Shown here in pieces: positions 1 to 6,901 of a DNA stretch of 64,000 nt. The stretch is from the NCBI GenBank assembly GCA_023433705.1, contig JAEYUC010000024.1, forward strand, positions 91,993 to 155,992, written 5' to 3'. This DNA comes from Pseudomonadota bacterium. Its GTDB lineage: Bacteria > Pseudomonadota > Gammaproteobacteria > Steroidobacterales > Steroidobacteraceae. A program made the position numbers and the translations under genes. Within the stretch, counting starts at the first letter, position 1. Each line of letters begins with the position of its first letter. The notes below the pieces were generated by a model. That model was not told where the DNA came from. It saw only the letters and a list, made by a program, of their open reading frames with translations, and searched no databases.

Positions 1-1
1 G

Positions 2-1324
2 CTGTCCTACCAGGCGAGCCACGACGCGCTGACCGGTCTCATCAACCGGCGCGAGTTCGATGCGCGCCTCGAGGCGGCCGTGACCGCCGCGCAGCGCGGC
101 GAGGGCGAATATGTGCTGCTGTACATCGACCTCGACCAGTTCAAGGTCGTGAACGACACCTGCGGCCACAGCGCGGGCGACCGGCTGCTGCGCGACATCA
201 CGAGTCTGTTGCAGACCCGTGTGCGCGCCTCGGACACGATCGCGCGTCTCGGCGGCGACGAATTCGGAATGTTGCTGGAGCGTTGCTCGCTCGAGCAGGC
301 GGAGCGCGTGGCCGACAGCATCCGCCAGGCCATCCATTCGTACCGCTTCCTGTGGGGCGCGAACAGCCTCTCGGTGGGCGCGAGCATTGGAGTCGTGCGC
401 ATCGCGCGCGATACCACCAGCGCGGCCTCCGTACTGTCCGCCGCCGACATCGCCTGCTACGCGGCGAAGGACGGAGGTCGCAATCGCGTGCAGGTCTACG
501 AGCGCGATCACGGCACCAGCCGTCACCGCGAAATGCAGTGGGTGGGCCGCATCGCGCGCGCGGTCGAGGACGGCCGTCTCGAGCTCTATGCGCAGCGGAT
601 AATGCCGATCTCGCGCAACGTGGCTGGGGCCGCGGCGGACCGTGGCGTCGCCCATGCGACCGACGCTCCGTTCTTCGAACTCATGGTCAGGCTGCGCGAC
701 GAGGACGGCACGCTCGTGCCGCCCAACGAATTCATCCCGGCGGCCGAACGTTACAACGTGATGGTGATGGTCGACCGCTGGGTGGTGAACCGCGCCATCG
801 AACTGCTTTCTTCCTGCATCGACCAGGGCCGGCGCCTGCCGGTGGTGGCGGTCAACCTGTCCGGCACTTCCATCAATGACGAGGATTTCCTCGAGTTCGT
901 GCTCTCGCGGCTGCGCGACGAGCGCCTGGCGCGCGCGTTGTGTTTCGAGATCACCGAGACGGCCGCGGTCGCGAGCCTGTCCAAGGCGACCTATTTCATG
1001 CGCGAGCTGAAGGCGCGCGGCTGCCGCTTCTCACTCGACGATTTCGGCAGCGGCGTCTCGTCGTTCCTGTACCTCAAGACGCTGCCCGTCGACTTCCTGA
1101 AGATAGACGGGCAGTTCGCGGCGCACGTCGCGAGCGACCCGGTCGACCGCAGCATGGTGGAAGCGATCGCGAAGATCGGCGCCGCGATGCGCGTCGCGAC
1201 CATCGCCGAAAAGGTCGAGAGCGCCGACGTGCTCGAGGTGCTCAGGTGCATCGGCGTCGATTACATACAGGGCTTCCACCTGGCCGAACCCTGCGCGATC
1301 GAGGATGTTTTCGGCTGCGATTGA
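2..1324 (+). CDS. GGDEF-EAL cyclic-di-GMP protein, 5' end outside window
   Basis: C-terminal part of a c-di-GMP turnover enzyme. The frame is open from the first bases and enters at the start of a GGDEF domain (DALTGLINRREFD), so the N-terminal sensor part lies upstream. The diguanylate cyclase motif GGDEF is intact at nt 251-265, with an RxxD product-inhibition site (RASD, nt 224-235) exactly five residues before it. The EAL half has ELM in place of EAL but keeps EITE, DDFGSG, the KID lysine, an AEKVE glutamate and the IQGF glutamine, so phosphodiesterase activity remains possible. It is closely similar in layout to the protein at 9875-11665. Which activity dominates cannot be read from sequence. 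Confidence 0.9.
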   Translation: MSYQASHDALTGLINRREFDARLEAAVTAAQRGEGEYVLLYIDLDQFKVVNDTCGHSAGDRLLRDITSLLQTRVRASDTIARLGGDEFGMLLERCSLEQAERVADSIRQAIHSYRFLWGANSLSVGASIGVVRIARDTTSAASVLSAADIACYAAKDGGRNRVQVYERDHGTSRHREMQWVGRIARAVEDGRLELYAQRIMPISRNVAGAAADRGVAHATDAPFFELMVRLRDEDGTLVPPNEFIPAAERYNVMVMVDRWVVNRAIELLSSCIDQGRRLPVVAVNLSGTSINDEDFLEFVLSRLRDERLARALCFEITETAAVASLSKATYFMRELKARGCRFSLDDFGSGVSSFLYLKTLPVDFLKIDGQFAAHVASDPVDRSMVEAIAKIGAAMRVATIAEKVESADVLEVLRCIGVDYIQGFHLAEPCAIEDVFGCD

Positions 1325-1357
1325 TCCGCGCGTGGCCGCTGCGGCTAGAATGGCCGC

Positions 1358-2503
1358 ATGTCGACGCATGGGAGCTCCGAGCCGGCTTTCTCGCTCGGGA
1401 TAGAAGAAGAGTACTTGTTAGTGGATCTCGCCACGCGCGATCTCGTGGCCGATCCGCCCGCGGAGCTTCTCCAGCGTTGCATCGCCGAGACCGATGGACG
1501 CGTGAGTCCCGAATTCCTGCGGTCGCAGCTCGAGGTGAAGACCTCCGTCTGCGGATCCGTCGCGGCGATGCGTTCGCAGCTCGCCGCCTTGCGCCGCAAG
1601 GTCTGTGATATCGCGGCGGACTACGGCATCGCGCCGGTCGCCGCCTCGACACATCCCTTCGCCCGCTCGCCCAACCGGCCCGCGCACACGCAGGAGCAGC
1701 GTTACTCCTCGATCGCGCGCGAAGTTCAGGGCGGCGCGGGACGCATGATCATCTGCGGCATGCACGTGCACGTCGGCCTGGAAGACGACGAGCTGCGCGT
1801 CGACGTCATGAACCAGCTTTCCTATTTCGTGCCGCACCTGCTGGCGTTGTCGTGTTCGTCGCCGTTCTGGCAGGGCGACGACATGGGCATGCAGTCGTTC
1901 CGGCTGATGCTGCTGTCGTCGCTGCCGCGTACAGGCTTGCCCGAAAGATTCGAAAGTTACGGCGAGTTCCGCCGGCACCTCGATGCGCTGGTGCGCAATG
2001 GACTCATCGAGGACACGACCAAGATCTGGTGGGACATTCGCCCGAGCTCGCGTTATCCGACGCTCGAAACGCGTGTGTTCGACTGCTGCACGCATCTCGA
2101 CGACGCGGTGTGCCTGGCGGCTCTCACCCTGTCGCTCGTGCGCATGCTCTACCGCCTGCGCCGTGAGAACAAGACCTGGCGGCGCTACCCGCGCATGCTG
2201 ATCGCCGAGAACCGCTGGCGCGCGATGCGCTTCGGCGCCGACGCGAGCCTGCTGGACCTCGCGCGCGGCGAACTCGTGCCGTTCGCCGAACTGCTCGAGG
2301 AATTGTTGTCGCTCACCCGGGAACACGCGGTCGCGCTCGATTGCCTGCCGGAAACCGAGCACGCGCGCACGCTGCTCAAGCGCGGCACGAGCGCGCACCA
2401 GCAATTGGCGGTCTACCAGACCGCGCGCTCGCAGGGCGCCACCGACAGCGAGGCGCTGTCGGCCGTGGTAGGCTGGCTCGCGAAAACGACTTCCGCCGTC
2501 TAG
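1358..2503 (+). CDS. ybdK: YbdK-type carboxylate-amine ligase (glutamate-cysteine ligase 2 family)
   Basis: Predicted cytosolic ATP-dependent ligase of the GCS2/YbdK family, whose E. coli member has weak glutamate-cysteine ligase activity. The 381 residues match the family length. Visible signatures are GIEEEYLL near residue 13, the metal-binding GMHVHVG segment near residue 134, and the IWWDIRPSSRYPTLETRVFD region of the active site. It starts 33 nt after the GGDEF-EAL gene and is followed by an unrelated hypothetical gene. The natural substrate is unknown; assignment to the family is firm, exact function is not. Confidence 0.88.
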   Translation: MSTHGSSEPAFSLGIEEEYLLVDLATRDLVADPPAELLQRCIAETDGRVSPEFLRSQLEVKTSVCGSVAAMRSQLAALRRKVCDIAADYGIAPVAASTHPFARSPNRPAHTQEQRYSSIAREVQGGAGRMIICGMHVHVGLEDDELRVDVMNQLSYFVPHLLALSCSSPFWQGDDMGMQSFRLMLLSSLPRTGLPERFESYGEFRRHLDALVRNGLIEDTTKIWWDIRPSSRYPTLETRVFDCCTHLDDAVCLAALTLSLVRMLYRLRRENKTWRRYPRMLIAENRWRAMRFGADASLLDLARGELVPFAELLEELLSLTREHAVALDCLPETEHARTLLKRGTSAHQQLAVYQTARSQGATDSEALSAVVGWLAKTTSAV

Positions 2504-2535
2504 TTTGATGGGCGCATTCGCCCAGGGAGGCGACG

Positions 2536-3297
2536 ATGATCCGACCCGCCTGGTTGTTGTGGACATTCGCGGCCGGTGTCGCGGTTGGCGCATTCGCGAT
2601 GCGCGCAATGTACGGCACGTCTTCGGCTGCCGCGCCAACGGCTTCGGTCGAAAGCTCCGACACGCCCGCGGCCGTTTCCCTCGAAGTCGAGAAATCCGCG
2701 CCGCGAGAGGCGGCGGCGCCGTTGTCCGCCGTCTCGCTGCCCGTGGCGCCCCGGAAGGTCGAGAACGCTTCGTCCGTCGGGCCGGCCGGCGTCAATGAGG
2801 TAGTGCGGCCCGTCGACCTGGGCCCTGCCTTCAAGAAGGCGCTGGCGGATGATGCGCAGCCGGGTCACCACGACCAGGTCCGCGAGGCACACCGCGAGCT
2901 CGAGCGCGAGACGCGCGACGAAGGCTGGGCATTCACCATGGAATCCGAGTTGCAGGGCGCGATGATCAACGAGATCGCGACCAGCTCATTCAATGCCGAA
3001 CACATCGAGTGCCGCGCCACGTTGTGCGAGGTGAGGCTCTCCGGGACCACGCCGCTGCAGACCGAGGCCATCAAACGCTGGCACGAGGGTTTCGTCGGCC
3101 GCGCAGATCCGACACTCGGTCAGCGGCTGTTCCTCAATTATTCGTCGTCGATCAGCGAGAACGACCGCACGGACCTGCTCATGATCTTCCGCAAGCCGCC
3201 GCCACCGGAATCGACGCCGGAATCCCCGCCGCCGCAGAAGTCGCAGCCGGCCGAAAAGGAGATCCGGAAAGTCGCGCGCCGGGAAAGCGCGGTCTAG
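2536..3297 (+). CDS. membrane-anchored hypothetical protein with a C-x4-C domain
   Basis: I do not recognise a named family. The 253-residue product starts after a strong AGGGAGG ribosome-binding site. It has one hydrophobic segment at residues 5-25 (signal anchor), an Ala/Pro/Glu-rich linker to about residue 90, a charged helix, then a compact domain (about 130-225) holding the pair C159/C164 in IECRATLCEV, likely a disulfide in the periplasm. The tail (from about 225) is Pro/Lys-rich. Its TAG stop directly abuts the stop of the convergent subtilase gene, with no bases between. Confidence 0.7.
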   Translation: MIRPAWLLWTFAAGVAVGAFAMRAMYGTSSAAAPTASVESSDTPAAVSLEVEKSAPREAAAPLSAVSLPVAPRKVENASSVGPAGVNEVVRPVDLGPAFKKALADDAQPGHHDQVREAHRELERETRDEGWAFTMESELQGAMINEIATSSFNAEHIECRATLCEVRLSGTTPLQTEAIKRWHEGFVGRADPTLGQRLFLNYSSSISENDRTDLLMIFRKPPPPESTPESPPPQKSQPAEKEIRKVARRESAV

Positions 3298-4632
3298 CTA
3301 CTTCGCCCCGCAGACCGCGTCGCTCACGACCTGCGCGAGCGCGGTGCAGGCATTCACCGAGAGGAACGCACCGTGCGTCGAGTCGTGCCGGCGCGTGGAC
3401 CGCGCGAGCAGGTTGCGCACCCGCTCCGCGCCGAGTTTCTGGTTGCGCGCCAGCAGCAGGGCGACCACGCCGGTCACCTGCGCCGTTGCGAGAGAGCTGC
3501 CGGAGGCGAAATCGTAGTGTCCATCGGGCACCAGGGTCACGATGTCGCGGGCCGGCGCGCGCAGCAGATCTTCTCCCGGACGTTGCGCATCCTCCGATTC
3601 GGCGACGGCCAGCACGCCCGGTAGTTTGGCGGGGAACCCGAAGCGCGGATCCGCGGATGCGGCGCCGACCACGATCACCCCCGAGTTCGCGGCCTTGTCG
3701 ACCAGCGCCTCGAGCAACGGGTCGGCCGGTCCCACCAGGCTCAGGTTGATGACCTGTGCCTTCGCGATGAGCGCGTCGGCGAGCGCCTGCGCGATCGTGA
3801 ACGAATTGCAGCGGCCCGACGCGCTGGCTGTCGGCTGCCAGCAGGCCTTGTACGCGAACAGGCGGACGCCCGGCGCGACGCCGACGATGCCGATCCCGTT
3901 GTTGGCGGCCGCCGCGATGAGCCCGGCCACCTGGGTGCCATGGCGGTCGGCGCGGAACGCGGCGCTGTCGTCGTCGACGTAATTGCGGGTCGCCTCGGTG
4001 CGCCCCGCGAGATCCGGGTGCGACGTATCCACCCCGGTGTCGATCACCGCGACGCGCACGCCGACGCCGCGGCTCACGCGGTGCGCATCCGCGACGTCGA
4101 GCGCGCTCACGTTGGTCTGCAGTTTGGCGTAAGGATCGTCGAAGCCGGGGCTGGTCGCGGACTCGAATTCGTTGAGCGGCTGGGCAATGAGCACGCGCTT
4201 GTCGGCCGAAAGCCGCTGCAGCACCGCCTCGCGCGTCGTGCCTGGCGGAATGCGGAACAGGACGCAGTGCATCCGCAGCCGTTCGATCGGCCATTCCGAT
4301 ACCAGAGTGAGCGAATGGGCACGCGCCATGTCGCGGATCACCGAGGCCGCGGTCGCGCCGATTCGATAGTTGGAGGCCGGGCCGTAGCCGTGCGCCGTGC
4401 CGCCGACGGCGGCGGGTCGCCCGGCGACGGGATTCGCCACGGCCACCACGATGAACTGGCCCGGGTCGGTGCGTACTTCCGTCGGCGTGAGCACCGGCGG
4501 AGGCGCGGCAACGCCCGAGTTCGAGCCCAGCAGGCACGCCGCCACGAGCAAGGCCGCGAGCACCCATCCGCGAAGGGGCGGACGTGCGAGCGTCCGGCAC
4601 TCAGCGCGCGACAGGTTGAGCGAAGTCGACAT
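3298..4632 (-). CDS. S8 (subtilisin-like) serine peptidase, exported
   Basis: Subtilase of 444 residues with the catalytic triad visible as D198 (VIDTGVD), H231 (DRHGTQ) and S380 (SGSSLATA). Residues 22-43 are a hydrophobic export segment; LVAAC33 could be a lipobox, so it may be a lipoprotein. Residues about 90-155 form a propeptide-like domain ending in LIAQPL before the catalytic domain. The ATG chosen overlaps the end of the anti-sigma gene by 32 nt, which argues for translational coupling in the sigma / anti-sigma / protease operon. The serine motif is GSSLA rather than the usual GTSMA. A role in envelope proteolysis linked to the sigma factor is inferred. Confidence 0.88.
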   Translation of the reverse strand: MSTSLNLSRAECRTLARPPLRGWVLAALLVAACLLGSNSGVAAPPPVLTPTEVRTDPGQFIVVAVANPVAGRPAAVGGTAHGYGPASNYRIGATAASVIRDMARAHSLTLVSEWPIERLRMHCVLFRIPPGTTREAVLQRLSADKRVLIAQPLNEFESATSPGFDDPYAKLQTNVSALDVADAHRVSRGVGVRVAVIDTGVDTSHPDLAGRTEATRNYVDDDSAAFRADRHGTQVAGLIAAAANNGIGIVGVAPGVRLFAYKACWQPTASASGRCNSFTIAQALADALIAKAQVINLSLVGPADPLLEALVDKAANSGVIVVGAASADPRFGFPAKLPGVLAVAESEDAQRPGEDLLRAPARDIVTLVPDGHYDFASGSSLATAQVTGVVALLLARNQKLGAERVRNLLARSTRRHDSTHGAFLSVNACTALAQVVSDAVCGAK

Positions 4633-5290
4633 TCGGATCCTTCGAAATGACCGCCGAGACGGACTCCGCCGTCGCCCCCGAAGCAACGGCATCCGCCGAA
4701 AGCACCGCAGTGTAATTGCCGGCCTTGCCGGGGCCCTCGACGATCGTGAGGCCCTGGTGGGCGAGCAGGGTGTTGATCGTGCCGACCGAGGCATCGGGTG
4801 CGAACACGATGCGCAGCGACGGCGCGATGCGCGTGCGTTCCGCCGTGGCCACCGTCGTGTAATCACCGTTCGCATTCGCGGCGAAAGGTTGCGTGCCGCC
4901 GCGCAACGCGGCCGTCCCGAGAATGCCCAGGCCGATGGCCTGTATCACCACCGCGGCGGCCAGCCAGCGCACCGTTCGCGAGCTGCGTCCGCCCGACAGA
5001 ACCATCGAGCCCGAGCCGCGCAGCGACGCGGCCTCGGATGCCTCGACGCGCGCCCAGAGCTTGTCGAACGACTGCTGCTCTTCCTCGGCCTCGGTGGGCG
5101 AAGCGCCGGCGCCGGCCTGGCTCATCCGCGTCGCGAGCTCGCGCTGCGAGGCGAGCTCGGAGCGGCACTCCGCGCAGGACTGCACGTGCGCTTCGACCCA
5201 TTCGCGGTCGGGAAGCCCGATGCGGCCGTTGGCAAGCCAGGGCAGCAACGCCCAGGCCTCGGCATGCGTGTCGGGGATGCGGGGATTCAT
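4601..5290 (-). CDS. anti-sigma factor, zinc-finger type, with protease-propeptide-like C-terminus
   Basis: Predicted inner-membrane anti-sigma factor for the adjacent ECF sigma. The N-terminal cytosolic part has the ZAS signature H35-x3-C39-x2-C42 (AHVQSCAEC), followed by one membrane helix near residues 106-128. The periplasmic part (about 155-229) has the strand-helix pattern of subtilase propeptides and ends VDFAQPV, strikingly like the propeptide of the neighbouring S8 peptidase (LTIV/LTLV, ESV/EAV, AQPV/AQPL in the same order). Its start overlaps the sigma gene stop by 4 nt (ATGA). The zinc-finger assignment is firm; the propeptide resemblance is my reading by eye. Confidence 0.85.
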   Translation of the reverse strand: MNPRIPDTHAEAWALLPWLANGRIGLPDREWVEAHVQSCAECRSELASQRELATRMSQAGAGASPTEAEEEQQSFDKLWARVEASEAASLRGSGSMVLSGGRSSRTVRWLAAAVVIQAIGLGILGTAALRGGTQPFAANANGDYTTVATAERTRIAPSLRIVFAPDASVGTINTLLAHQGLTIVEGPGKAGNYTAVLSADAVASGATAESVSAVISKDPNVDFAQPVAR

Positions 5291-5892
5291 GAATGGTCTC
5301 CGGTCATGCCCGCCAGCGGAGGCAGGACTAGTTTGAGGGTTTCACGCGCCCTGAAGAGGCGGGTCTTCACGGTGTTCACGGGACAGTCGAGTATCGCGGC
5401 CACTTCCTCGCAGGAGTGACCAAGGGTGTAGGTGAGCTCGAGCGCCATGCGCTGTTCCACCGGCAAGCGTTCCAGTCCCAGGGACAGCCACTGCTGGTTG
5501 GTCTCGTCTTCCTCGGAGGACCCGACGCTCACGGAATCCTCGTCGAAGGGCTCGTCGGAAACGGGACGCAACTTCGCGCGACGCAGGACATTCAGCGCGC
5601 GGCGGTAGGCGATCCCGATGATCCAGGTCGAGACCTGCGATGCCCCGCGGAACTCGCCCGCCTTGGTCCACACGACCCAGAACGTGTCGTTGACGACTTC
5701 CTCGATGTCTTCCCGGCGCACCGACATGCGCGCCAGCAGGCGGGACAGCCGCGGGTAGTAGTTTGCGTACAGTGCGCGGAAGGCCGCCTGGTCGCGTCCC
5801 CGCAAGATCCGGTCGAGCAGCTCCCGATCCGGGACGTCGAAGGTGGGGCCGGCGGCCCGCGGCGCGAGCGTTTCTACGGTCTTGAAGGCCAC
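5287..5892 (-). CDS. ECF-type RNA polymerase sigma factor
   Basis: Sigma-70 family, extracytoplasmic-function type, 201 residues. Region 2 spans roughly residues 35-105 (ALYANYYPRLSRLLARM, then DIEEVVNDTFWVVW). Region 4 is at 135-190 with LPVEQRMALELTYTLGHSCEEVA and the helix-turn-helix CPVNTVKTRLFRARETL. A Ser/Glu/Asp-rich linker joins them. It is first in a tightly coupled block with the anti-sigma factor and the S8 peptidase, and lies 70 nt downstream of a TIGR02001-type gene on the same strand. Release from the anti-sigma by an envelope signal is the expected mode; target promoters were not identified. Confidence 0.92.
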   Translation of the reverse strand: MAFKTVETLAPRAAGPTFDVPDRELLDRILRGRDQAAFRALYANYYPRLSRLLARMSVRREDIEEVVNDTFWVVWTKAGEFRGASQVSTWIIGIAYRRALNVLRRAKLRPVSDEPFDEDSVSVGSSEEDETNQQWLSLGLERLPVEQRMALELTYTLGHSCEEVAAILDCPVNTVKTRLFRARETLKLVLPPLAGMTGDHS

Positions 5893-5962
5893 GGCATCGA
5901 ACCTCCCGGGGGGCGCTTGCCGGATGAGTACCGGGAGCCGGGCGCAAGGTTCCCGGACTGGG

Positions 5963-6727
5963 CTAAAGGGTCGTCGAAAAGCGCCACAGTGCGGTCAGGG
6001 CCACCCGGTCGCCGACCGAGTCGCTGGGGAAATGTTCCGCCGCCCGGCTGTCGACCCCTACGTAGGCGAGCTGCAGCTCGAAGGGCTGGAACGTCGCCGT
6101 GACGGTGGCGTTCCAGTAGTTGTAGCTGTCGTCGTAGATCGATTCGAGATCGTAGTGACCGAGGCCGGCCGACACCGACCAGCGTTCGTTGAAAACGTGC
6201 CGCGCGGACAACTCGATCGCCCAGGTGTCGCCGTTCTCCTCGTAGCCGGGCGCGGTCCCGACGGCGTCCGTGCCGGGTGAGTAGATAGCCGCGAGGAAGG
6301 CGCGGTTGCGGAAACCGAGCGTCGTCGTGAGTTCGGTGCGGTTGTAGTTCGCACGCCGCGGATCGTCCGGGTAGACGTACTGCGAGACGCGCAGGTCGAG
6401 CGAGTAGTCCTCCGAGATGCTCCAGTACTTGCCGAGCCATGCGTCGATCTCGACCGCGGGACTCGGGCCGCGATTCGGATCCACCGTCGCGACGAACGCG
6501 CCGGCGTAGAACTCCCGCGGAAATTCGACGTCGATCGAGCCCTGGGCCGCCGGTTTTCCGCGCGTCAACGAGATTCCGCGGAACACGAAATCGGAGGTCG
6601 CTCCGAGGCTGCCCGAGACGACGTGGACGTTCTCGCCCCTCGCCGCAGCGCCGCCGAGGAGGGCCGTGATGAGGGGCATGAACAGGAGCAAACGTGGCCG
6701 CGTGCGCGGTCGGAAGACATTCCTCAC
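5963..6727 (-). CDS. TIGR02001-type outer-membrane beta-barrel protein
   Basis: Exported protein of 254 residues resembling the TIGR02001 (Gcw_chp) family: SGSLGATSDFVFRGISLTRGKPAAQGSIDVE near the mature N-terminus is typical, followed by alternating beta strands and a C-terminal aromatic-rich strand (ALWRFSTTL). I chose GTG at 6727 because it gives a basic n-region (RNVFRPRTRPR) plus hydrophobic core ending in AAARG, with GAGGGA 10 nt upstream. An ATG at 6679 would shorten the signal. Function of the family is unknown. It lies upstream of the ECF sigma gene in the same direction. Confidence 0.75.
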   Translation of the reverse strand: MRNVFRPRTRPRLLLFMPLITALLGGAAARGENVHVVSGSLGATSDFVFRGISLTRGKPAAQGSIDVEFPREFYAGAFVATVDPNRGPSPAVEIDAWLGKYWSISEDYSLDLRVSQYVYPDDPRRANYNRTELTTTLGFRNRAFLAAIYSPGTDAVGTAPGYEENGDTWAIELSARHVFNERWSVSAGLGHYDLESIYDDSYNYWNATVTATFQPFELQLAYVGVDSRAAEHFPSDSVGDRVALTALWRFSTTL

Positions 6728-6901
6728 TGTCGGGGATTCCCTCAGGGCCTTCCATAGGCCGCGGCCAGTCTGCCGAGTCGATCCAGGGCTGGCAAGCGTG
6801 AATTCCGTTACGAAACGTGACCTGTCTTCCTCGGGTCCGATGGCCAGTGTGAATGTCATCGGCGCGCTTTGGCCGGGGCTTTGCGAGCATGCGCGCACGC
6901 A

